DNA from: Symsagittifera roscoffensis
Lineage: Eukaryota; Xenacoelomorpha; Acoela; Convolutidae
DNA: 64,000 bases
Reading direction: 5' to 3'
NCBI RefSeq assembly: GCF_963678635.1
Contig: NC_087070.1
Coordinates: forward strand, 31,099,704 to 31,163,703
Positions within the stretch are counted from its first letter, which is position 1, and each line of letters opens with the position of its first letter. The notes under the pieces were generated by a model. The model searched no databases, was not told the origin of the DNA, and saw nothing but the letters and a program-made list of their open reading frames with translations. Positions 24,301-39,300 of this stretch are shown here, one piece after another. The position numbers were made by a program, and so were the translations under genes.

Positions 24301-27300
24301 CTACGCATTTACTTAAGATTCTTACCAGCTTCCGTGCACTCTCTGCAGTTCTCTGCCATCGCCGCAATATTTCTGTGAATATATGGAAACCAAATATCCT
24401 TAGCTGTCGTAAACATGTTGGATTTCCCGTGATGATAGTAGTGAAGTCTATTGTTTATGACCTTGTGTAGAGTGTTTGGTATAACTAGTTTGTCGTCCAT
24501 CCATAAGACTTTGTCGCGTACATGAAAGTCGTTGACGAATTGGGAGTAGTAACGATTCATCCTGTGCACCTTTTGTTGTAGTTCGGGGTCTTTTGTTTCC
24601 GCCATCTCGTAAATCGCTTGTAATTGTGGATCTGAGGCATTTTTTGACTCGATGAACCTCAGGCTAAACAACTCGCGAAGGGCAGTATTCTTCTGTTTTG
24701 TTTTGCAATTCCTTGGCACTATTGACATTATGCACGCTGCCGGATCCACCGTCGGAAAGGATTCCCCTGGAAACGCCGAAGGTATCGAAAGTATGGTATT
24801 CGTCTTGGTTGTTGTTGTTTCAATTGTGATCGGTTGTACTTGTGGATTTGCGTCCAGCTCCTCCGCTTCATCTCCGCTCTCTCTCGAATTATTGCTTGGA
24901 TGTCGCTCTAGAAATCTTTCCATTTTTCGAAAAGTTTTCTTCATCTTTTCGTGTTCTCCGGTAAATCTTGATATAGTATTAATAACTTCCTTGCCGCCGT
25001 CGTTTAAGTTGGTAATCGCTTCAACTGTTTTTAGATTTCTCTCGCTTGTCCGTCGGTAGTCATTACGTGTGTGATTTTCATTGGCTGAAGTATCTTCGCA
25101 TGTTCGCTGGCACTTTAGCGGTCGTTTATTCACAGCAGTTACTGCTTTCCTATTGGTCGAAACATGATTAACTGAGCCATTGGCTTTAAATATTTCCGGT
25201 CCTCTGGATGAGCGTGTGTTCATTACTCCGAAGGTTCGATTAATCGAATTTATTTTCGCGACCATAAACATGCTGTCATACTTTGAAATGGGCTTGGCTA
25301 AATCGCTAGGGTTCCGAGACAAATAATCAGCCAGGCCTATCTTTACCCCAGGTTTATGTTCGACACAGGAATCAAAAGGAATCGGTCTATCTAACCAACG
25401 TGTTTAGCGGCTGAACATCGTTTTGTTTTTCTTGTTTTTCCCGTTTAGTAATGATACAAGAGCTTTATGATCAGTAATAATTGTAAAAGGACGCCCCAAA
25501 ACGTAATTTCGGAAATACTCTGCCCCCCAAACAACCGCTAAAATTTCTAGCTCGTTAGTCGAATATAGTTTTTCAGCGTTGTTTAGGTATCGCGATGCAA
25601 ATGAAATTGGCCGCCAACCGTCCGTTCCGAGTTGCTCTAATACGGCTTCTAATCCATCCAAATATCTTTGTGAACGTCAAAATGTTTCAGCTCTACGATA
25701 TTCGCAACCTCGTTTTTTAAATTCTCAAATGACGCCTGACATTCCAGTGTCCACACATATTCATTCTTTCGGCTTAGTAAAGGGCGTAACGGCGCCGACG
25801 ATTCTGCTAGCGCCGGCATATACTTATTGAGGCTGTAGATTGATCCCATAAAGGATTTAAATTGCGATAAAGTAGATAAAGTACGAGGTGGGTTAAGTGC
25901 TTCAATTGGGGTTATTTTCCGGACTAATGGGGTTATTCCTGTTGATGTGATTCTATGTCCGAGCCATTGGCATTCCCGTTGCGCAAAATTACATTTAGAC
26001 AGTTTTAATGACTTTTTCCCTTGTCTAGTTTTTTAATATCTTTTCCACCGTGGAGATATGTTCAATTTCCGATCCTCTCTTTGTGATGAGTATATCGTCA
26101 ATAAATGCGCGTGCCTGTGGAAATTCCGACAGTATGGAATCCATCACTCTTTGGAACTCCGCCGGCATAGATGTTAGGCCATGGAACTCCGTTTCAAATC
26201 GATATGTACCCGTCGATTTTCCCCAAAACAGTGAAAAATTACTTTGTACTCTAGTTTCTGAGCTGAGTAATAATTATCCGTACGCGTACGTTAAGTCCAT
26301 TGTAGAAGAATAAATATCCCCCAATTTCTTTTCGCTAATCATTTCGCCAGCCGTGTCCATCAATTCCTCAAAATTGGGCATTTGATATTTAATTTTATGG
26401 ACTTGTTTATTTAGTTTTCGGGTCTCCCGGGCCTCCAACTTTACTGACCCATCCTTCTTTACCGTAATCACAATTGGGGAGACAAATTATCGTTCCAAAC
26501 AGTCAACTAGTTTTTCAATATGTCCTTGTTGTAATAATTTTTCTATTTCGCGGTCTACTTTTTCTTGCGAAGTTATTAGTACACGCCTACCTTTCTGCTG
26601 GATAGGTAACAGAGTTTTAAAAATTCCGCCTGTACTTTATAATTTCGTATTTTACCGACCCGTTTAAAAAATTTAGAAAACTGCTCACTAAATTAATCCT
26701 GCCATTGATCCAGATTGTTTTCTCCCTCGGCATATTCTCCCTAGGCGTGCTCTCCATGGATCTCCATCACCCGCTGCCCTGGTGTCTTTTGAACCAGCTG
26801 CAATCTCAAATGCGGCAAAAGATCTCGGTCAATTATTGAAGGGCGGTTTCCTCCAATCACTTTGCTAGTTGCTATCGTCTCCCATCCGTTTGATGTTAAT
26901 TGCACTTGCATAGTTCCCAATAAACTCAGCGGAATGTTGCCGTAATACCGGAACTCTTGATACACTTGTGCTAATTCCTTCAGATGTACTCCGTTTGTGC
27001 CTAATGTCCTTCTTAACTCCCCAATTGTAAAGATCAATTTTGGTGACCCGCAGTCAATCCATACGCTTGTCTTCTTCCCATTTATCGCAGGGGGCAACTT
27101 AGCGCCTGCTACTTTCAGCTCGGTCCTGTTCTTTGATCTAATTGACATGATTAAACAATCTCCCGAACTGTCCGAGTCCCAAGAATGATGCTGTTTTGTG
27201 GGCTTTGGGGTATTTACCCATCCCACCGAACTTTCTTGTACGATTTCGTCAATGTCTTCTTGCTCGTAATGATACTGATCATCCTGTTCCTGAATCATCT

Positions 27301-30300
27301 CCGATGACTGGCGTCCCCGGTTATTTCGTTTTGCTCGGCACGTGCGCTCACAATGGCCCACCTTTTTACAAAAGTTGCACGTTTCCCCCTTCGCGGCACG
27401 CTCATTCAGATAATCCCTGGTGAATTTGGGCTTGTCACAGTTATAACATTTACGTTCGCTTACATTTCCCCCTCTCCGAAATTGTCCTCGTCCTTGTGTT
27501 TGACCTCATCCGCGCCCTCGGCTGTTCCGGTATCACCCTCGGATTACGCCCACCGGTTCCGATTTAATCTGAAGTCCTCCAGCCATCGGTGCACTTGATC
27601 CTCCGGTGCCTCCCGTCGTTGCCACGTATGTTCTTGCATATTTATCTCCCCTTTCATACGATAACGCGATCCGATGCGCCTCTTCCGGCGTTTTTGTTGC
27701 GCGACATAGCTTAATTTGGGCCTCCCCGTTTGTCATTTTCACAATAAATACATCTCGCAGTATTCTGGACTCCATTTTTCCGAACGCACACCGGGCTGCT
27801 AGCCCGCTAAGAACAGAATGAAACTGTTAAAGCGGCTGGCCGATACGTTGCTTGCGTGACAGTAATTGAAATACCTCGTACGTCTCTTTCCTTTCCTTTT
27901 TAAATTCTCCCTCCATTGCGTCCAACACTCTCGGGTATCTTGTAGTTGTCAAATCCAAGTGAGGCCTCCTGTTGTGCAATTCGTCCTGCCCCTTCTCTCC
28001 CAGACACAAATTCATGTTTGAAATTAATGTTTGTTCTGGAGCCAATCGATTCTTTCCGTCAACTTCCTCCGGCAAAGCGAAGCGGTGACTTGGTCTGCAG
28101 TAAGGCTCGCTGTGTGGTAGTAGTTTTTCGGGTTGATTGTGTGCTTTGCCACCATTCCCCATTGAAATCTGTTCATCCAGAACTCCCACTGCATTGGTGG
28201 CTCCGCGCAATTGAGTGGCCAAAAGGACATGATGCCTAATGGGTTTTTCCCCCACCTTGATTTGCTGGCTGCGCCATGTTGAAAAAGATGATGTAGTAAA
28301 ATTAAGTTCCAATCTTAATTAACAACCGTTTCTTATAAGATCATAAGCGACAACTGAAATAGGAGATTACCGAAGGTGCCAAACGCTCCGAAGGTTAGTA
28401 CCTGTCAACTAAGTCTAGCACCGGTGTGAGAGAGTGGTTGATTGATAGATATAATATTGAACATAAACTAAACGGGAAGTGAACTAGTTTGATCACTATG
28501 AAACGACCTCAAAGTGAGCAGTCTTAGGTTAATTGAACTTTGTTTTTTCTCGCTGCAGAACCGACTTTGGGCTGCGGTCATTTTTTTATTGTGGAGCGGA
28601 GCTATGGATTATGTTACCGCTGGATATTAAATGTGCAGCGACATTTACTGTGATTAAGAAGAAACTTAAGACACATCTTTTTTACTGTATTGACTGAGCA
28701 CTTGAGAGTCTCTTTGAAGTTTGGTGCTTAAATAAACTTTTAAAAATCATAATAATTAACTTCATTGAGATTTGATAACCGATTAAGGAGTTTCGCCTAC
28801 GATTTGGCTTTTATTTTTACTATATGTAATCTTCTTGAAGGTTCCTGCCGGAGAGTCCCCAGTTCCACGTGGCCAGCAACCAGGTGGAGAAGGCGAGGAA
28901 AGTGATGATGAAGGGAGCTAGGATTAACCGGATGCAGTTCAACTACCAGCTGAAGCCAGCCATAGAAGCAGACTCCTCCGAGGCAGTCGGAACCAGAGTC
29001 TACACTCCCCTAGACCTGGTCAAGACCCCGAGGATTCGCGTATACTTCTTCATGGTCTCATCACTTTGGTAAGTTAGCAGTCAGTTTTTTTTCCGTTGTT
29101 TTTTCTGTCATAAAAAAGAGTGGCAGTCGATGTCTCAAAAGGGGGTTTTAAAAAGTATATTATGTAAAATTGAAACCGGGTCAGAAGAACTAGGAAAATG
29201 TGAAAAATGGATGCTAATATTACGCTCGGCAACTGGTGATTAAGTTCAAATCTCAAATATACTTCAATATACTTGAAAAATTTCCAGGATGAATGACATA
29301 ATCCCGAAAAAGTTAAATTTAATTCCAACTCTAGGTTCGTGAACAATCTGGGCTACTACATGTTGAGTCTGGCCTCGACCAGGTGGGGTGGCAATGTGTA
29401 CATCTCCTTCTGTCTGGGGGGAATTGTGGAGTTGCCCGCATACGCCGTCGCATTCGTACTCGCTGAACGGTAATATCCCTATAGTCAGTTCAAAAAACAT
29501 TATTCTGATGATTGTTATTTTGCAATTGTGCTTACTGCGATTCTTAGAGCATCTATGAAAATCTATTTTTCAATCAGGCTTTATGAAGTTCATTAGTGAA
29601 ATTGACCAGTTTTCAAACCGGTCATTTTCAATTAGAACATCTCTAAGTCGCATCTCAGATCGCAAAAATTGAAATTACAGACCAAAGGTGTGGATAGGAA
29701 TTTTGAATTCGGGCTTAATTTTTTCCACGCAACTTCTGAGTACCACAAAAGGGTATCGTACGTGGTTGAGTTACATAATATTTTGAGGCTACGTTTTCAT
29801 AGCGTATTGCACATCTTATTGAGCCAAAACGCAATTTAAAAAATTTCTCTGAGCTTTTTTCCACACGTTTTATAGATGCTTATTTTTCATCTACCAGAGC
29901 AAAGCCCTAAATGTTCCAAATGCTCGTTTCTTGGTCTCGAATGTGGTTTTTGGTTAATTAAGCATTGACAAACTAAAATTTCAGGCTTAGAATATCAAAT
30001 TTTAAGTGGTTTAAATCGAGTCGTCTATGGAATTTATAAGACCAATTAGCTGCCTCAATTCTTTTACGGTGGTGCGGGAATGAAGGGATCAATCCCCTGA
30101 GATTAAGGTTCTTCTTAAACCAGCCGAGCATATATTTTACTTTTTTCGAAATTCAGAACAATAAATAATTAGCCATATAAAAGTACGAAAAAGCAACATA
30201 AGAAAAACGAACTAGAACGTATCCGCACTGGAGTTCCATGGATGAAAACCAATTAAAATTGAGTTTTGCAGTCAGTGTCCATAAAAACAAAAAGTAATCG

Positions 30301-33300
30301 TTTATAATCAATTAAAAATTAATTATAGTGCCAGTTTTAAAACAAAAAACATTAAAATCCATCGCAAATCAATTATAATCAATTATTTTTCACTTTATTA
30401 GATAAAGACAATTTAACTCCTTTGTAATCGATTTTTTCGATTTTATTGAAATGCAAGCTTGAACGCACAACAGAGTTAATTGCACGTTTTAAACTAATGT
30501 TGCTGACTTGTTATTCAATATGCGAATCAAAATATCCTAAAAACATCCGGCAAATTTTAAAAAGTAGGTCAATTATCAGATTTCTACCGTTCGCTTAAAA
30601 GCTGCTGTGGTTAATTAGTTTTGGCTGGATAAATAGTGACCACTGCAGTCGCGCCAACGTGTGAAGAGCTTGATAACAGAGGGTAGGACTCTATATAAAG
30701 TTTTTTACATCTTCACATCAGATCAATTTAATCATATAAATAGCTATTTGATTTGAAAATATGGAACACCTATAGCCAAAAAAAGCTAACTTAGAGCAAC
30801 TAGCTTTGTACAACGCGTGACCGTGGAATTTTCCGACCCAGAAATCTCCCAAATGGAATTGGACCAATCTAAGCAGCTCAAGCAAGGTAATATTGGGTGC
30901 CCGATAAATTGCCCACTTCTTCAGAAAGCATTTTGGGATAGATAAAAAGAAAAACGTTTTTCTTTATTTTTTTATCAATTTTGCTAACTGAAATTAAATT
31001 GCGTAATTTTAAGAGTCAGTCGGATCAGTCAAGGCTTCTCTCAAAATTCAGCAGTCTTGTTTTTTGTTTGCATTATAAATGCTGGTGTCTGGTATATCTT
31101 TTTTTTGGTTTGTGTGAGATAACTTTTTAATTTTTCGGATGTGTGAGATATCGGATGTTAACACGGCTCATCTGAAACAAGAAAAGCAAAACTCTAAAAC
31201 AAAACCGTGGAAGAATTGAGTGAAAATTTTCCTGAAAAAGTAGTCAATTAACTGTAGGCAATTATCTGTTTTTACAGTTTCTGAAGCAAAAAGTGCTCCA
31301 TGAGGTTAAGGCCATACTTGTTTTGTAGAAAAAATGGAAGCTTCGCGTCGCAAACACTAGCGAAAACGCGACAAACAGCAGTTCTATAAAGTGCAATAAG
31401 AAAAAAGAATTAAGCCTCAAATTAGTTTAAAAAAATATTTCGGCTGCTACTCGGATTCGATCTCCGACCAATCGCAACCAACAGATTATGCGTCTCACGC
31501 TCTAACTACTGCGCCACGGACGCTTAATTGATCACAAAAACTGGCCAAAAATAAGCAGAGAACAGATGCTATGAAATTTCCAATGCTACAGATCGTGATT
31601 ATAGCGAAAGTGCCATCAAATAGTAAGTGAATACTTGCCACCAAACAATGAACAATTTTATTTGCGACTTAGGTTAGAAAAAAAAGAAGGCGTGCACTAA
31701 TGCACTAGCTTCTAGCTAGAGTAATAGGTAACTGACCATTTCCGTAACTGAGAAGTTTTGGGAAATTCAGTCATCTTTCGAAGTCTGCAGCTAGACAATC
31801 TCACTTTAAAGTTTTGATTTTGCATAGAACCGTCTGTACTGCAAAAATTATAACTACTGTTTAAAAGATTTATCATTGAACAGAAAGTATTATTTACTTT
31901 AGTTGCTTTGTGCGAGGAAACAAAAAGAAAAATTGAGCGCTTAAAGTTTCAACGAAAATTTATACGCTAACATCACTTTGAGCCAACCTTGAAAAATGGA
32001 CGACAAAAATAAACACTAATTGTTTATTTATGCGACTTCATTATTCTATTAGGAACCACGAATTACCCTAATAAAGCAATTAGTATTTATAAATTTCTCC
32101 TATTGTCTCAAGGTTGACTAACTTTGAAGTTAACATGTAACATTCTCTCTTCAACAATTGATGAGCTAATTCGTCGTTAATTGATTTTGCATCATCTATT
32201 TCAAATAATGACGCTAGATTTTTTGTAATGGGATAGTTCTCCAAAAAATTATGGGATCTTTTTTATGTTGATTGCATTTGATTTTCTAAGTTTTTATGAA
32301 TACCTTACAAAATACCACATTTTGCTCAATATTGAAACTAAAACTCTGGTAAAGTTAGAGGTAAGATAAAAACACAGAGCCGAACTTGTACTTCGCATAC
32401 ACAAGCAAAAGTATGACCGAGAACGCTACTGCGAAAAACCGAATGAGTCAAACTTTCAGTCTACAAAACTTCTTAAGTGACGCACGCCAATTACGAGTCT
32501 ACAGAATTGCTAAGTGACGCAAACCAATTATGACGCATTAGCAGTACCAGTCGATTTGAAAAAAGAATTACCATTTAATATGCCTCAATTTATGAACCGG
32601 ACACATTTTGAATAGTAACGAAAAAAAATCATTAAGAACGTCTGACCCAGCCCTGGATCGAACCCTCTTATGTTGTCGCGGGTCTCATTCTCTACTACCC
32701 TCTACGCTACAAATCCATGATACCTTGAAGCTAAAGTGCTATAGGGACTATGATAGGCTGTGTTAATATCCTTAGCATTAGCTGTAATTAGTGGCTGGTT
32801 ATTGACCAAAATGAATACTTTCAAAATGAACACATATTGTCGCAACAATATTTGCGACTTAGGTTGGAAAAAAAAGAGAGTTCATACTATTACACAATCT
32901 TTGTAGTGTCGCAACTATTGTCGCAATTTTGTAGTGCGTTCAAAAAGTGACAAATTTATTTTTGGGAATTAAATCAACTTTTGAACAAGAAGTAGCTGAG
33001 CCGGTTGCTTAGTTCAAAATTTTTTGTTTTCAGTCTGAGATACTTGGTTCGTATCCCGAGCTGTCTCCCTCAAAAGTAGTAGCCAAAAAAATGTGTTTTT
33101 TATCAAGGGGTATAATTTGATAAGCTCGAAATAGAAACGAGGTAAAACGGTGGTGAAATTTTGTAAAGACAGGGTCAAGATTTTTCGAAACACTATTTCA
33201 CTTTATGTTTTTGAGAGTTCTAACTTGACTTATATCTCATGACAAAAGTTGTCGGCAATGCAAATAGCGCAGATGATTATCAGCTTTCTGCTGATTTGAA

Positions 33301-36300
33301 GGTGTTTTTCGGTCAACATCAATTTGATGTCAAATTATTTTCGGTTTTTACACATAATTTTCTGAAACGGTATCATTTCAACCAGTGAGTTAATGATAAA
33401 ATTTATTACTCCACTTGAAATATGCTGCTCGATTTCCGCTTATCTTAAAAACCATGATTCGAATTTGGAGAGAAATAAGTGCACCTGGAACCGTTCACAA
33501 ACTGGTCACTAAAGTAGTTAACTAAAATAGTTAAAGAACAAAGTTAACTGGCAGATGGCAGATGTAGTGACAGCTTCTATTCAAAATAAAAACAATCAAC
33601 TCACGGTTTCTCAGCAAAATTCTGTTGATTTTTACTTTTCCTTTTCGATTCTTAATTAATTTAAACTAATTATGAAATGATTTAGTGGCGAACACTTATT
33701 CACATTGAATATATCTCGTGCCCAGTTTAAGCCCAGAGGAGCGAAGCGGAGCAAATGGTGTCTACCAGACAATGCTTTACTTACACTTAGCCGTCTGATT
33801 GACTTATTGTGTAGGGACCTGGTTAAACATAAATCTGGAAAAAAACTTGCAAAAAATGCTCAAAATTGGCAGTAGATTGCTCTTTTAAACTAACTCAAAT
33901 TATCCGAACTTTTTGCTGCTTATTATATTACTCATTTAGTTATCGTGCACACCAAGGTTTACTCATATTGACGAAAAAATAATGCTAAAAAACAGAGTCA
34001 GCCTAAAACGCTCTCAATTTAGAGCAATATGAATCTAAAGGTTTCCGCTTATCTTAAATAGTGTCATCAATTTGGTGTTACAGAAAATTGCGAAAACAGA
34101 CAAAACTAAAAAAAAAATAGTAAATGATTATTGCAGATAAATTTTCCGTGCAAAAGCTAAATTATCAAAAAATATGTCTCAAGTTCACCTAAAAACCAAA
34201 CCTGCTCAAAATTAGCAATAGCTTTCTTTCGTTGTCGTTCCAATTTTTTGCAGCTTAATAAACAGAGGCGAAGCTGAGCTTTGCACTACTTGCGATACAA
34301 CTAGATCTATCAAAATGATTGAAGTTACTTGAGGAAAAAACATATCCAGACAAAAGGATGAGCAATCAGCGTCGGAACGAAACTAAGCAAGCGGTAACAA
34401 AGCCGAAAACACCTGAGCAAAAACTCATGCCTAGTTTTTTAAATTCAAAACTACTCGAAAAATTTTAAGTGGTACTTCCCCTCAGAGCACACACACGCAG
34501 AAAAAACTTTCCGCTAATCAAAAGAACCAAAAAGAGACTACCTAGCCGATTTAGAATAAGCCGAAAACTATAAAGACAAAGCAAAACAGAAATTGAAAAA
34601 AGAAGTTTTAAAAAACCGATTTTAAAAAATTACAAACAACATAAAAATGGGGAGGGGAGCAGTAATAGATACGACCAAAAATAAGGTGGCCTAAAATAAG
34701 ACAAATATTAGGCCAAAAAATTTGGGACAAATAAAGGAAAAGAAATACGTAAAAAATTTCAGAATTAAATCAAAACGCTACAAGCAAAATCAATGTTAAC
34801 TGCCTGCAGCAAAAACCGATTCTAATATGTGGCAACTAAGCCAAAAAAAACATGAGCAGACAATTAAAAGGCCGAAAACTTTATTTGAAACATTTTTTTC
34901 CAATAATAAATATAGGTCCTGATCAGATTCCAACTAAAGTCCTTTGCCCTCCCAGGCATTTTCATTACCTCCAGGCTAAGGGTGCCGCGAACGATAAGAA
35001 GTTTGAATATTAAGTACGGAAAAAAGTATCGTACTCGATTGCAATACCCTTGCTGATGTCAAGGGCAAATATAATAGAGTGTATTGCGTGTGATGCACTA
35101 GGTATGGGCGGAAGTGGACGCTGGTGTGCGCGGAGTGGTGTCTGGCAGTATTCTGTTTTCTCCTCGGCTACTTCAACACCTACCTGCCCGAGTCACACGA
35201 CTGGGCCGTCATTGCAGTCGGTATCTCCTGTAAATTCTTCGTCGGAATCACATTCTCTCTTCTACTACTCATAGGCAAGTGCCGAAAACGATTGAATTAA
35301 TCTAAAATATGGGAAAACTCAGACCCGTTTGTCTCGAAATTGATACAACTTTTTTGATGTTTTTAGAATGCAAATCACGACTGAAAGGGTTTTAGTATAA
35401 TATTTTGTCGATCGATACCTGTATGAGTTTTATTTGAAGCCCCTAAATTGGCTGAAAAACCCACTGCGCACTATGGTTTTTTAAATTATTTTGTCGCCTG
35501 AACAATGATAAAAATTTTAAAAAGCAAAAATGCCCGCTTGCAGAACAAATCACCCCAAAAATCACCCTGAAACAGTTATTTTATGTATTTATATCAAAAT
35601 AGAAAAATTGAAGAGATAGGCAAAGTTAATGTTCAACATAAATGTTTAATGTTGAACGCTCACGGGGACTTTAAACATAATTGTTCCCAAGTAGGTTTCT
35701 GACTATGACGTACGATTCATTTTGTTCCAGTCAATTACGACAACATCAAAGAAAGCTTTTAGGTAGTCAAGTATGGTAACATTTTAAAGAAAAGGTTTGC
35801 TTTGGTGTCGAGAAAAAGTGGTCTGCAATTTTATCGTTTGTCAGATAAAATTAGATGAGATTTGATAAGAAGCGGGCCTCCCAAATTTAATGCTACTATA
35901 ATTTTAACGATAATTTGACTTTAGTTTCCATCTTTTCTTGTAATTCTTTTTACCTAATTTCGCCCAGTTTTCTTGAAAGAAAAACAAAAAAAAACAGATA
36001 AAACTGCAATCATTTTTTCAAATTACTTTTTATTATGTCAAAATACCTAAACAAAATCAAAACCGCATTGTCTTAAAAACAAGAACACTTCGATCAGTAA
36101 TGTTTTACCGATCGAATTGCAACTTTTTTTAGCCATGGTAGCCATTAAAAATTCAATATTCAAATAACAAAAAAATTGCTGGTCAGCTTTTCAAAAACGG
36201 TCAGTATTCTGCAACGGCTTGGATAAAATGTGCCTTTGTTACAGCTAATTCTACTTATGTACAGATAAAAATGTAGGTTAAAAGTGAATTAATCTCAAAG

Positions 36301-39300
36301 TTAAAACATTAAAAAGTGAAGGAGCATTCTCTCCGCCGGAGAGAATGAACGTATCGAGGTCATAACTAAGTACTAGTTATCATGACCAACAAATTAATTA
36401 TAAAATACGAATAAGATAAGGCAATTCACATCATTCCCCTTAATAGGAAAAAAATAAACTAAATTAAAGGCAACTGGCCCTTTTCTCCCCCTAAAGAAAG
36501 CTGACGAAATGTTAATAAAAGCGCAAAATACTACAGTAAAAATTAATACTCCGTAAGATCAATTTTTTGGTATAAAGTTTGTTAAAATAAGGCATAATAA
36601 GCTTAATAACTTTAAATCGGCATGATAGGCATGATGAATCCGGCGGAATACGCCCCCACCCCCCGCCAAAAAAAATACGCTGACTAGTTAAAGATAACTA
36701 ATCCTAACTGCACTGGGTTTTGTTACTGGCTCTGAGTGATTTAAAAATTAAAGAACGATGATTAGCACTAAAAGTTACACTGGGTACTACATTTGGTAAT
36801 AACAATTTGAGTTTAAAACGTTTTCAGTTTTGAAAATTGTCGCCTTCGATGAATTTTTCTAATTCGGCATTAAAGAGTTCGCTATCGAAAGCAACGAGCT
36901 CGTCAAAACTGTTTACAGCCTCTCTTAATGACTGGTCGGTAGAACAAATAGAAAATGTGTCCAATGATGAGGAGTCTGATGAACTTGCTGTAATTTTCAC
37001 CGAATGAATACTGAAGAAAGGAGTTTTCTTATCCGAAGGAATTTGTGTAGTGGAAGTGTTGGTATTACCGTCGAGTGAGATTTGGTTTAGTGCTGATCCA
37101 GGTTGGTTGATTCTGTCGTGTATAATATCCATATAAAACCTTTTACTATAGAATTGAGGAGGTCCTAAGTTACGGCTCGAACGTCTTAGTTTAAATTCAT
37201 TACCGGTGGTACTGATTTCCTTCGAACGTGGTCCCTGGGTAGTAGCATTGTCATCTGAGGAATCAACAATCTCATAGATTCGGAAGTCGACCGATTTGTC
37301 CCCCTCCAATTTCTTCCATGGCTCCGTTGGAGTAGATGAAGGTTTAGTCTCTAAGTCTAAAGGGAAATGAGTGGTTTGTTGATGTTGTGTTGAGTTCTGT
37401 CCTGCAGGAATTATACTGATCGGGCAATCCAACGGATCCGAAGTTGAAGGCTGGTTATCTAAAATCTCAGATTTTATGTTACCCTGGGTTGCTTGAGGAT
37501 CTAGAGAGGGTATAGGAGGTTCATATTGGCTACAATTATCCGAAATATTGCGTTCTCTAATCTTGTCTCTGCAAGGGAAACCGCAATCGCGTTCTCTCCA
37601 ATCGCTAATGTCTGACGTATCCGACGGAATTATCATAGATTCTTCACCTGATAGGTAGCCCGCGTATGATGTAGTGTCTTTGTTTCGAGTTGGTTTGCTC
37701 TTGACTGGTTCAGAGGATGGGATTGACACCCTTGTCCTAGTTTAGTTGTCGGAAGTGGCCGATTTTGTCTGCTGTCTTGTCGTCGGGCCTGTTTTTCTTG
37801 TCGGCAGAAATTTTGGTTTGGTCGTCTTCCTTGAACCTACTTCAAAATCAAATTTAGGAAATGATGGAAAAGAGATATTTCCTCTAAAGGAGCGTGTAGT
37901 AGATGAATTCGATTTCGGGAGAGTAATGTCAGATTTCTGATGATTTTTCCGTCGGATAATTCTACCGTGGTTTTTGATGCGTTTATAATTTTCTGGTTAA
38001 GTTGTTTGTAGAAAGGGTTTTCGTTTATGCTTCCTTTGATTTTCCGTAGTTTTTTACCTTTAAAAAGACTTTGAAGAGGCAAGCGAGAAGAAGAGGGTTT
38101 CGAAGCTGATGGGTAGTCCGACTCATACCCTTTCTCCAATGGGGACTGGTTCTTCTTTGGTATTAGGTTGTCTTTGTAGCCGTCTTCAATCCGGTCATCT
38201 GCTTTCCAGTCTAGAGTCCGTTTCTTGCATAAGAATAATTTTTCTTTGTCTAAAAATCCATCGGATAATTTATTAGAGGCCAATTGTTTCCAGATCGTAT
38301 TAGATGTCCTATTGAAGTGTATTTTGAATAGTGAGCATTTTATTTTTGATTGAAAAGAAGAACGGAAATTCCAAATAACTTTTGAGATGATGTGTTGCAG
38401 GGTAGGTTTTGTTTGTTCGAGAGCCATTGTTAATAATTTAATTAATATAGTATGAACAAGTTTTTCTACAAGACCGTTAGAGCGATGGTCGCCGACTGTA
38501 CAAAATATTAATTTAATATTATTGGGATCGCAAAATAAATTAAAATCATGGCTAGTAAAACAGGAAGCGTGGTCAACTCGAATAGAAATTGGAATGCCAC
38601 GAAAGTAAAAATAATCCTGGAGAAAGTCAATCACTGTGTTTGAAGAGGTTGACAATGTTGTTTTAGACGATGGAAATTTCAAAAATCGGTCGATGCATAG
38701 TAGAAGGTATTTATTCTTTCCCCAAGTGGAATTCAATGGACCGGCAAAATCGAGATTCAATTCCTCGTTAGGTTCGGATAAAAGTGGTAGTTCGCTGAAT
38801 TGAGTATTAGGTATGATGCTTTTTATATTCTTACCGGTCTGAGTGCACTGGGAACAATTTATCCCGTGGAAATAAATCTGGCGATTTATGTGTGGCCACC
38901 ATATGTACTGTGCTAGTTACTTCATACCGAATTGTCCAGGGTGGGATTCGTGAAGGGTTTTCAATACCGCGTTTCGTAAAGTAAAGGGGATAACAAGTTT
39001 TCCATCCCTGCAGAGCAATCCGTCGGATTCATGCAGATTTTTCTAAATTGGTTTAGGTAATGAGAGTTGGCGTTAATCTTTTCTTATTTATTTTGAAGGG
39101 CTTTAACGATCGGACTTAACATTGGGTCTTCCTCAGTTGATAGGGCAACGAATTTAGCATGAAATAACGAATTTAGCTCCAAAGGTCGCTCCGGCAGCTT
39201 CAAATTCTCACGATATTTTGCCACTAACTTTTCGTGTTCGGATTAAATTGGGAATTCGACTGTGACCTCAATACCAGAAGAAGAAGGATTAATTACGATT

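Larger units (their letters stand above)
22215..28501 (-). mobile_element. Ty3/gypsy LTR retrotransposon, element 2 (degenerate)
   Basis: A 6287-bp element in intron 4, antisense to the gene and from a different lineage than elements 1 and 3. The 225-bp LTRs (22215-22439, 28277-28501) differ at about 7 positions (~97%). Flanks share CGAC (22211-22214 and just after 28501). The exact duplication is uncertain by one or two bases. Order is gag, zinc knuckle, protease, RT, RNase H, integrase, all broken by frameshifts and stops. Confidence 0.93.

Noticed and set aside
31443-31523. A functional tRNA-Met gene
   Set aside because: The acceptor stem does not pair and the anticodon stem is mostly lost. 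The sequence sits inside a repeat family.
36824-37729. Envelope gene of an endogenous retrovirus
   Set aside because: No signal peptide, membrane segments, cysteine pattern or cleavage site. The motif content fits an integrase tail.
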